From assembly GCA_028017165.1 (NCBI GenBank), contig CM051527.1, positions 9,612,501-9,676,500 of the forward strand: a stretch of 64,000 bases of DNA, written 5' to 3'. The notes under the pieces are model-generated. The model worked only from the letters and a program-made list of their open reading frames with translations, was not told the origin of the DNA and did not search any database. Every line of letters starts with the position of its first letter. Within the stretch, counting starts at the first letter, position 1. This DNA is from Herpetospermum pedunculosum (taxonomy: Eukaryota > Streptophyta > Magnoliopsida > Cucurbitales > Cucurbitaceae). Position numbers and translations under genes: made by a program. This document shows positions 23,238 to 32,570 of the stretch, one piece after another.

Positions 23238-26200
23238 TTATTATTATTTTAAAAATTAATTAAAAATAATTAATTTTAAATAATAATAAATTTTTTTATT
23301 TATTAAACTTTTTAATCAATAAAACATATATATATATTAATTAATTAATTAAACATTTTAATTAATTAATATTATTTAATTCAATATCAAATATTAATTA
23401 AATAATATGGCTAAACCCGGTTTTTCGAAAACCGAATTTTTGCACATGAATCGTATTCATGTTTTAGACCATTCTCATATTTAAATCATATTTAAATATG
23501 CCCATCATTCTTCCACAAACCGAATTTGAAAAAATCAAATTCTTTATCTTTTTCCTTTTCTCTTATACTGTTGCACGACGTTATCCGAGCTAGCCAGGAG
23601 AGCCTAAAGGACCTACAGATCATGAGCTCCAACGATATAAGATTATCCAGTCAAAACTCTTTTAACCGAACTAATCAACATTCGTTAACCCCCAGAGACT
23701 CCACTATAGTTCGAGGGTTGCACTCTCCTCACTGTAGATATATTATGTCTTCTGATATAACCGTCATGGGCAAGTCGATCCTTCACAGGTTGTTCGTAAT
23801 CACAACTGGGTCAGCTAAACCATTTAACCCCTGCATTACATCTTGTTCCTTAAGTACCACTGACACCTCTAATGAACAATAAATTTGTGGTCCAACCAAC
23901 ATATCAATTAACCCTCTCATCTCATGAGAGTGTGCGCACTAATTGTTCAAGTCCCGGAGTCAGCTATGAAGGGAACAACCTATCTTCTAACCCTAAAGAG
24001 CGGGTTAGGAGTGAACTCCAATCTTGTTGTACTATGTCCTCAGCTACCTATTCGACTTTATCCTCAAGATGGTAGGCTTATTGAGTCGGCGCTTATGGGC
24101 CACTCTCACCCGTGCAAGTCAAAGGATACTTTCGAATAAGCAGGAGTTCATAGCGAGCTCAGGATTGAGATCGAGTTACCTAGGCCATCAAATGAAAATG
24201 TCGGTTTCATCAGTAAACGGTGTTATAAAGAGAGAGCAACATATTTCGCGGTTCAGTCTTATGCAAACTCTTTGCACAAGACGCCCTCACTCGCACATTC
24301 CATGTGAAACGATTCAGATCACCTCGTTTTGTACAATACAAAGTGAGACGCATCCAATAGTGTTACCAGGATAAGGTACCCAACCTTATCCGTATACTAT
24401 AGACCGTTTTGACTGACTACTTGAACCTGATCCACAATCATGTCATACATGAGGCTCAAGCACTCATATTCAGCCATGAGTGTTGGTCATTGATATAGGT
24501 TAACCTAAACACGTTTCACTTTATTCCAGTAGACTCTTTTACTAAATAAAACTAATAACTCTTTATTCTAAATAGAATATTTACAAACATAACAGTTTAC
24601 AAACCTCGAGTTTTAGGACATAAAATTGTTACCTCTCCGAAAGTACATTATTTAAGGCCATATTTACCTTAACATCATGTAAATTCTTGAGTGTTTTTGT
24701 TAGGAGTTAGCTTAATATGTGCTTAAACGCGAGAATTTGAGGATTGAGGCTAAATTAAGGCTTATTTGGAAAAGGAACGAAAAAGGATGCAAAATGATGT
24801 AAAAAGAGCTAAAATGTACATTGCAGGAACATTGCGGAAACATTGCGAATCTCGCAATGAAACAGAGCATTGCGGCCCTCGCAAGGAAACCGCAATGAAA
24901 CAGTCTTTGCTGCTGCATTTTTCCATCCGTCAGTCTTTGTTGACTGCGATTTTCCAGCCGTCAACTCTCCCTACTGCTGCCACATGTCAAGCTTGACTAC
25001 CTCACAAAGTTGAATGGTGATCCACGATTAATGAGCAGCCTTTGGCAACCACCTAAAAGCTATAAAAAAAAGGGTGAGATGAAGGATGAAGGCAATCGAA
25101 TTGAATCCACTTCAATTCATTCCACAAAGACTCAGAAGCATTGGAGATCCCAGTTGCAAAGCAATCTGCAGACGAAATTCCTTCTCCCGTTTGTTGGAAC
25201 GAAGAAATCAGCCCTTGGCGTCGATAATTCGAGAGTAAATCTTCTCTTCTTATTGAATTCATCCCCAAGATCAGCTAATCTTCCCCTTCATCCGAGGCGG
25301 TTGCGACGAGGAGATCCTTGCACTTTTACAGCTTTCTTATTGTTTTCTCTCTACTGGTTTCCATTTGCGACATTGATCTGGATCGTTACTTCTGCACCCA
25401 TTATTCTTTACTGCTTTCGAACCTTTGCACGTCTGTTTTATGAAGTATTTGTATTCGGTCTTTGAAGAGTAATCACTTAGTTTGTTGAGTTCTTCATTTC
25501 GTTATGTCTTATTCAATTAATTTACTGAGTTCTTTAAGTCATGATCAATCAATCCATCTCCTTTAGTTCTTTGAAAACCATGAGTAACTAATCTAAGAAA
25601 GGTCTGCTAAAGATGAATCTGTAGGCTAGAAATACGAGAATTCAACATGTAGAGTAGCATGATTGCATTGAATGTATGTGAGCTTTATCCCATGGGCTAT
25701 TTCGACTGGCCATCCATTTTGTCTAAAGAATTCCTAACCTCCGGAAGGAGTAAGAATTCAGAGTCATCCATTCATGCTCGCCTTTTATGGTAACCAGAAA
25801 ATGACCTAAGAATAGGCGTTCTCCTAGCACGTTTGTTAGCTTGTGTGTATAAATAGGTTTTTAAGTCTTACTTGGATATGAGTAAACTAAAAGATCTAAT
25901 GCATGTAATCGAGAGATGCATGAGACTTAGCTAAAACGATGCATGATATGTTAATCTACTGTTGAATGATCGTAGTTAAATGCCTATAGTGGATTCTTAA
26001 GTCGACCTTGCTGTTTTACTTTACTTCTAAAATCGTTGCTAATTTATTGCTAGATTATTGCGAGAGCCGCAATAAAACATTTATGTTTTTTTCCTTAGTC
26101 TTTTTATTAGCTTTTATCTTTGCGATTTTATTGCGAAAACATTGCGAGACCCGCAATTCTTCTTCTCCATATTATAGCTTGATCTCTTTACTCGCTTTCC

Positions 26201-26419
26201 GTTTATGATTGCATCCTTCTTGCCTCTTATTATTTCAGGACATCAACCCCAAATCTACCCAATTTAAGTTACCTTATCTAATTTAGCACCTCAACTCGTT
26301 AGTCACTAAACTCAATCTCTGTGGGAAAACGAATTAAAAAATACTTATCACTTGCTGCAGACCATGTATGCTTGCATGATCTGAGTGCTCTTCACATTAC
26401 ATTTTATATACACACTGAG

Positions 26420-29400
26420 TGTAACGCCCCGCGTTTCAAAACTAGGGTAATTTGGAATAAAATATGTCTCTAAGCTCTTCTGGTCTGCTAACGTTAAATT
26501 AATGAGACTTTGTTGTTTAAGGATTCTAATTTTGGCAAATTAGCATTCCAGTTATGTCCCTCAAGTTAATAAATTGTACTACTTTTTTGAAAAAAGAGAC
26601 GAGCTTTGGTTTTAAAAGTGTTTTAAAATGAGAAAGGAATGGTTTTTATTTGGTCAAAAGAGGTTAAGTTGAATTTGGTTTATGAAAATAAATGAATTAA
26701 GTTATTAAAAATAGAATAAAAGAGGAAATGAAGAAAACCTAAACAATTATCTTCCTCTAATTAATTCATTTCAGCCCATCTCTCATCTCCTCTCTCCCTC
26801 TCGTGAAACTCCATCCCGCAGCCTCCGATGACTTCTCCTCCACGTCGGCGACGCGACAAGCAGCGCTCCGACGAGTTCTTCGTCCACAGGCGTGCGCGTG
26901 ATCCCGTCAGTGCGGCGGCGTCTCCTTCATCCACGATCCAAGCAACGTCGTCTCTCTCTCATCCATGGGCGATGCGTTCGGACAACCTTCGCATTTCGCG
27001 ACGACAACCCACGCGCGCGGTGATTCTTCTCCTTCGGTAGCAGATCGACAAAGCCAAGCGGTGTCTCCTCCGGCCACCGTGCGCGTGACGACTTGCAAAC
27101 GGCGGTGTGTGCGGCGTTCAGGCTGCGTTGGTGCGATTCAACCTCCGGCGACTATGCAAGCAACGGTGGTTCTTGGCAGTTGTACGCTGATCTGCGACGG
27201 TGCGATCTCAATCGCGCGTTTCCGTCAAACGAGTGAAGTTTTCCTTTGCTCCGGTAAGGTTCGCCACTGACCCACACTAATTAGATCTCAATTTCGAACT
27301 ACCCATAGGTCGCGAGGTTCAGATTGATAAGTTCGGACCCAACAAATGCCAACCAGCAAGGTGTCGAGTCTCTTTGGTAAGTTTCGCCAATGACCCAAGC
27401 TTCATTGACCTTAAATTTGGTTTACCCACTTCATAACGATTCTAGATCTGCAGGTTTAGGCTTTATCGGACACCAACCAAGGCGCATTCTACTCCGTTTG
27501 GGTAAAACAGCAGGTAACAACGCGTGTTGATCCTTTTACTTGTCTTTATAGGTTCTGTAAATTAAGTTCTAACGCGTGTGAACCGTCTGTGTGCATCTCC
27601 AAGCCATTCCAAACACTCCCCGATTACCCACCAGTTATATTCGAGTAAGCTTAGTAAAAGTTCAAGCGGTAATGGTGCATTTGGACACCCTTTTAAGGCT
27701 ATATTAAAGTGCTGTAAGTTGGTCCCTAATTGCTGGAATTTATCTTTGTAGCTTAGGTTCGATTCGAAGCGTTCAAGCTAGGCGTCAAACTGTTGTGGGG
27801 TCTCTTGGATTATTTTAGGATCAATAAGTAAGTGGCTTCTACCTGTTGAGTCTGTTTGTTTGTATGTAGCATGATGTATGTTAAATAATTGAATATATAT
27901 GCTATGAGATGTATGAATTGCATTATGTTATTATAAATGTTCTGATAAGACTAAGCACACCTGAATGCTTAGCAATCTATATTTTGTCGTTATGATTTCT
28001 CTGATAAGACTAAGCACACCTGAGTGCTTAGCGTGATGTGTTGAGTTGTGTTCTGAATGGTTGATGTGATTATGAATTGTGTATGCTGTTTTGCGGTGAT
28101 GTGCTGGAGTATAGAGAGATTCATTGATTTATATGATGAGCATGTTGGCTGAATATGATGTTTTAGACAGGGTTTAACACTATTGAGTGCTTAGTGTTGT
28201 GGAGTGTGTGATGAACGTGTTGTGGATGCTGTGGTGGTGATTGTGATGTTCGTTGTGTGAATGGTGTGATGAATGACATGTTGTGTGATGAGCTTGTGAT
28301 GTATGTTGTGAGCGGGCTGTATCTGACTATGTATCTGAGGTGTGAATAGGGTCTAGGTGCATGATGCGAAATTCATGTAGCCTAGCGAAATTGTGAGAAA
28401 ATAGTGTAATTTGTGGTTACAGGTAAGGTGAGTGAATACCAGTGCGCCTTGGGTAAAAATGGTCGAGGGGTGGTATGTCACGTGGGGTAACTTGTGGTTA
28501 TCAAAAAGTGGGGTGAATATCAGTGCGCCTCGGGTAAAAATGGTCGAGGGGTGATATGTCACCGTCATTGGAAAGTCATCGGTGCGCCCTGGGTAAAAAT
28601 GGTCAAGGGGCGATGCAACAGTTCGTGAATATCAGTGCGCCTCGGGTAAAAATGGTCGAGGGGTGGTATGTCACGTGGGGTAACTTGTGGTTACCAAAAA
28701 GTTGGGTGAATATCAGTGCGCCTCGGGTAAAAATGGTCGAGGGGTGATATGTCACTGTTATTGGAAAGTCATCGGTGCGCCTTGGGTAAAAATGGTCAAG
28801 GGGCGATGCAACAATTCGAGGCCTTGGGTATAAATGGTCAAGGATCGAACGCTGAGCGCCGTAGAAAAGTGTCGAGGCCCTGGGTATAAATGGTCAGGGG
28901 TCGTTGTGACTCGAAGGAGTTAGTCTCAGAGGGATTGTGAGGGCCATGAGTTGAGTTGAGAGAACTCAGTGGAGTCCGAGTGTGGACTTAGAGAACTCAG
29001 TAAAGTCTGAGAGAGTATGTGAAGCTAGAGTTTAGTCGGAGGGGACTTAGTGGAGATTTGAGAGGGCCTGTGAGGCTAGGCTTGAGTAGCTTGAGCATGA
29101 TAGAAGTTGATTGTGCATTGTGTTGTTTATGAGTTCGTGAATGATAGAATGATACATGTGTGGTTTAAACATTGTGTATAAACTGTGGTTGAAACATTGT
29201 GTATGAACTTGGTTGTGAAAAGTATGTTGCTTTGTTTTATGCATGTTGGTTGGTGGTTCTTCATGTGGGGGCCACTTACTCAGTACGCGTTATGTACTGA
29301 CCCACTAACAGAATTTTGCAGATGATGAGGAGTACCACGAATCGGGTGATGCTGACGAGGAGACCTGAGAAAGGAATACCATTAGCTATATTTCGTGCGT

Positions 29401-29866
29401 TGTATGCGACTTGTTCATTTATTCTTGGTTTACTTGAGCTTAGTTTGGTTATGTGAAGTTGTAATAGAATTGTAGTTCGTCAAGCATTGTCATCCTATTA
29501 TTTTATTCTTTAGCAGGAGTTAAGCCTAGAGGGCGTAGTTTTGTTGGTACTTTTGCACTTCGGAGTTGTTAATCATTTTGGTTGTTGAAGTTTCTTCGGA
29601 TAAGGAGTGATAGGGTGAAAGTTTCTTTAAGTTGTTGGTGGGCACATGTTTTGTTTTTAAGTTGATTCTGTTTTAGCTTGCTGGTTCCTGTTGTGAACGA
29701 TTTACTGGTTTAAATTGCATAACAGGTGTTAGGTAATTGGATGAGTATTGGGTTTAAGTCGTTATGCTGCCGAAATTTTCGGAGCCTTGCATTTAGATCT
29801 AAGTGAAATTAAAAAGTTAGAGTTAGTAACGTTCTCGAGTTTAGTTGAAAATTCGGGGTCGTTACA
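26420..29866. repeat. LTR D, 3.45 kb, probable solo LTR of a large gypsy element
   Basis: It starts TGTAACGCCCCG and ends CGGGGTCGTTACA, so the ends are TG...CA and also nearly complementary to each other. The 5-bp duplication CTGAG is perfect (26415-26419 and 29867-29871). It is non-coding apart from short chance ORFs in a GC-rich leader at 26828-27270. It contains a hairpin minisatellite at 28445-28900 and a TG-rich stretch at 28060-28340. The length and layout suggest a chromovirus (Tekay/Del-like) LTR; this is a guess from general form. It is the innermost and therefore youngest layer of this nest. Confidence 0.82.
28445..28900. repeat. Minisatellite of hairpin units in LTR D
   Basis: Eight units share the core GGGTAAAAATGGT (or GGGTATAAATGGT) flanked by complementary 5-mers. 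Units 1-3 (28445-28625) and 4-6 (28626-28818) form a higher-order repeat of about 193 bp; units 7 and 8 are shorter. The stem pairs are CCTCG/CGAGG, CCTTG/CAAGG and CCCTG/CAGGG, with two intermediate units. Confidence 0.85.
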
Positions 29867-30824
29867 CTGAGCACACAACAAAAACCCAACAAGGATGTCG
29901 TAACATATCATCTGTGTCAATACGCTTATCTTTATGCCACCTCATTTTAGAAGCAACTTGTTTTGATGCAAACAATCGCTTCAACCTCGGTATCAATGGA
30001 AAATGACGTAAAACTTTATGTGGAATGTTCTTACCTTTCCCATCGTTAACTTTAACTTTATATCGAGACTCCCCACATACAGGGCATTGTTGCCAATCAA
30101 CAAATTATTTTCAATATAATACGCAATCGTACTTGCAAGCATCAATATACTCATAGCCTAACCCTAAGCCACACAAGTTCTTCTTAGCTTCATAATATGA
30201 ACTAGGTATAGATGCACCTATTAGAAATGCTTCTTTCAAAAAATTTAGTAACATACCAAACAAATTGTTACTCCAACCGTTAAGAAGCTTGATATGCATC
30301 AACTTCACCAAAAAATCCAACGAGGAAAATTTTGTACTGCCAGGGTACAACTGATTACGTGCTTCAATCATTAAATCCTCAAATACGTTCGAAGTATCCC
30401 TTTCATGGACGTTAGTGGGTATCTCATTCTGAACGTCTTCTCCATCGTCGACTACATTGTCAATTGGGACTTGTAGATCATTTAGAAGATTCAACATCTC
30501 ATTTTCTTCAACAACATTACACTCTTCACTATCCAATCCATCACCGTGTATTGAATGAGATGTTTGACCTTCTAATTCTATAGGTAAGTCGACTGGTTCT
30601 CCGTGAAATACCCAATGACTATATGAATGATATATTCCATTTATGAATAAATGTTCTTTCAACCCATCAAATGACTCATACATTGCATTCATGCACTTTT
30701 TGCATGGGCATCTTATCTTTCCCGAATTATTAATGTGAAACTTCGTCGCTGCTAGAAATCGGGCTACCCTTTCTCTATACTCCAATGAGAACCTATCTTT
30801 AAGTTTAATCCATGCTTTACTCAT

Positions 30825-31983
30825 TCTTAATTATATATCAATTTTAAACCAACTTGGGATAAAACCTGTAAGAGAAGTTAGACAATAGAATTAGGTATCT
30901 ATGCGTTAAAGTTTTAGTCCATTAGAGTCGAGAGTAATAGAAGACAACCCTCAAGAGCCAAGTCGTTCAACTGTATGATTTATATTAAGAATTGGAATTA
31001 ATGCCCTTACCGTTGGGATTAAAATTGGGATAGTTGTTTAAGAATTTGGTGATACTCTAAATTATTAAGAATTGCGAGTATCACCCCTAATTCCTGTAAA
31101 ATGAAAATGTGCTCATAATCTATTGAGCATAAGAGGTATAACATTGAACTCCTAAATATTTTTGGTATAACATTGCAACTCCTAAACATTATTTAGGAAT
31201 TGAGGCAAAAAGAATGAACACCGGCCCGAGGAAACAAATCATATTAGGATGAATTGCAATGTGTTCACAGAACATCCAACAAATATCAATCAAAATGTGC
31301 TCAAAAGATCCATATCAAACTCTAAACATTACAAAATATCAATGTATTGATTTCCCCAAAATCCTAAACATGACAAAAATATCAATCTCATAATCAAATC
31401 CCTAAATTGAATCCTCTTCATTTTAAGTTCTTCTTAATTTCAATCAAGTTCATCCTCTTAATTTCAAGTTCTTCTTCCATTCAAAATCAACAAAATTAAA
31501 CAGAGAAATAGAGAAACAAAATCCAACTTTGGCCCTTTTCACAAACACTTCATAGGCAGATTAGGCAAACAACTAAATTAACCCACTATCATAATGCAAC
31601 TAATACATTTTCACAGACAGTTGTGGAAATAAAAGAAGACAAATTTATCGATTCACGGGTAGCGATGATAACGGAGAGGAAGGGAGGAGACGGCGACGAC
31701 GGGTAATGAAGAGACAGAGGAGACGACGACGGCGGCGACGATAATGGAGAGACAGAGGAGACGACGACGGTATTGTGGAGAGACTGAGGAGACGGCGGCG
31801 TCGGGTAATGGAGAGACGAAATTGACGGTGGCGGCGGTCATGGAGAGCGGTGGCGGTAATGAAGAGGAGAGAGGAGACGACGGCGGATTCGGAGGGGAGG
31901 GGAGGAGAGGGGGCGATTTGGGGACTTAGGGCGTAGAGAACACAAATGAAGTAGAAGAAATCCGGGTGAAGGGTTTTCTATTT
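30825..31983 (-). other. CACTA 5' leader region
   Basis: This lies between the tnp2 start and the right subterminal repeats. Positions about 31640-31930 are GC-rich, with a repeated pattern TCTCCTCTGTCTCTCCATTA plus CGTCG (minus strand) in about four imperfect copies of roughly 50 bp. It is likely untranslated first-exon sequence of the transposase. No protein domain is seen; 30840-31600 is AT-rich without features. Confidence 0.55.
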
Positions 31984-32570
31984 TTAAAACATGTCGGTAA
32001 CGGTCATTATCGCCAACGCTATAATACACAACGTCGACCATTATATATATTTACCGACACTGTCTCGCACCGCGTTGGTAAATATAAATAATTAATTCAA
32101 AATTATTTATAATTGTCGACGCGGTCCAAAGTCGCGTCAGTATATATAAATAAATAATTTTATAAAAAACTAAGGGTTTATATTTACCGACGCAGTCCAA
32201 AGCAGCGTCGGTAATACCCATTAATTGTCGACGCCCTTTTGAACTGTGTCGGCAACAATAAATAAATATTTTTTATATTTATATTTACCGACGCGGTCTT
32301 GGGCCGCGTCGGTATTTCCCGATAGTTACCGACGCTCTTTTGGATCGTGTCAGCAACAATAAATAATTATATTTTTATATTTATATGTACCGACGCGGTC
32401 CAACACCGCGTCGACAATTAATTACATTCGCCGACGCGAAGTTTGACCGCGTCGATAACAGTTACATGTACCGACGCGGTCCATTAGACGTCGGGAACAG
32501 TGACAATTACCAACGTAGTTGAAACCGTCGGGACTATGTGGCGTCGGTAATGCCATTATTTGTTGTAGTG
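31984..32570. repeat. CACTA right subterminal hairpin array and terminal inverted repeat
   Basis: About ten copies of ACCGACGCGGTC...GCGTCGGT, each a short hairpin, separated by AT-rich spacers with TAAATAAATA-type sequence. The array ends in the terminus at 32561-32570 (TGTTGTAGTG, minus strand CACTACAACA). The motif matches the left subterminal block, as expected for tnpA-type binding sites. Confidence 0.88.

Larger units (their letters stand above)
24627..29880 (+). repeat. Solo LTR C, about 1.80 kb net, inside LTR B
   Basis: It runs TGTTACCTCTCC to CACACAACA with imperfect duplications AAAAT (24622-24626) and AAAAC (29881-29885). Its body (24627-26419 and 29872-29880) has a gypsy-type LTR layout and a CTGTGGGAAAACG tail near 26320. 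It is rich in ATTGCGAG/CTCGCAAT palindromes (24828-24905 and 26040-26155). LTR D is inserted near its right end. The 151-codon ORF at 25010-25465 has no recognisable domain and is not called. Confidence 0.75.
22845..29891 (-). repeat. Solo LTR B (same family as A), 1.79 kb net, inside tnp2
   Basis: The terminus is TGATGGAGCG on the left (CA end on the minus strand) and TGTTGGG on the minus strand at 29891. The 5-bp duplication AGGAT is perfect (22840-22844 and 29892-29896). Joining the flanks restores the tnp2 reading frame (histidine-proline-alanine-aspartate across the junction). Only 22845-24626 and 29881-29891 belong to it; the rest is the nested LTR C plus D. It is non-coding. Confidence 0.88.
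20424..30824 (-). pseudogene. CACTA tnp2-type transposase, split by LTR B
   Basis: It starts at 30824 with MSKAWIKLKDRFSLEYRERV and a transposase-associated domain (CPCKKCMN, GLKEHLFINGI). It continues through the CPVCGESRYKV block near 30060 to DDMLRHP, where LTR B enters (TSD ATCCT on this strand). It resumes at 22844 as ADAEGWKHLDREF, then the RNVRLGLTSYGFNPFSNM and YNLSPWKCMKE blocks, the LLIPGSKSPGREIDVYLQPL block and NACPICNED. A DUF4218-like part (about 21724-21146, ERIFPPTFFDVMVHLAVHL) and a DUF4216-like part (about 20960-20598) complete the usual order. The gene has many stops; at 30108, 22705 and 22483 TGA stands where the family has Trp. It would be the DDE-type catalytic transposase if intact. 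Confidence 0.9.
12910..32570 (-). mobile_element. CACTA (En/Spm) DNA transposon, interrupted by nested LTRs
   Basis: The right terminus is clear: on the minus strand the element starts CACTACAACAAATAATGG at 32570. It is followed by hairpin-rich subterminal repeats, a GC-rich leader, a tnp2-type transposase gene and a second gene of the Transposase_24/tnpA type. The left end is placed at CACTAC (12910) because subterminal GCGTCGG repeats follow it, but the bases after CACTAC match the right end poorly. The 3-bp flanks also differ (GTA on the left, TAA on the right), so the left limit is tentative. After subtracting the LTR insertions the element is about 8.7 kb, a normal CACTA size. Both genes carry stops and large insertions, so it cannot be autonomous. 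Confidence 0.85.

Noticed and set aside
25010..25465. 151-codon frame
   Set aside because: Inside solo LTR C, with no domain and no conserved context.
26828..27270. Arg/Ser-rich frames in a GC-rich stretch
   Set aside because: Inside LTR D, consistent with a transcribed leader; no domain.
24627..29880. Target duplication of LTR C as a perfect match
   Set aside because: Flanks are AAAAT and AAAAC; only four of five agree and the site is A-rich, so it is reported as imperfect only.
31653..32041. Val/Ser-rich frames near the CACTA end
   Set aside because: They come from the repeated GC-rich leader; the pattern is a nucleotide repeat rather than protein.
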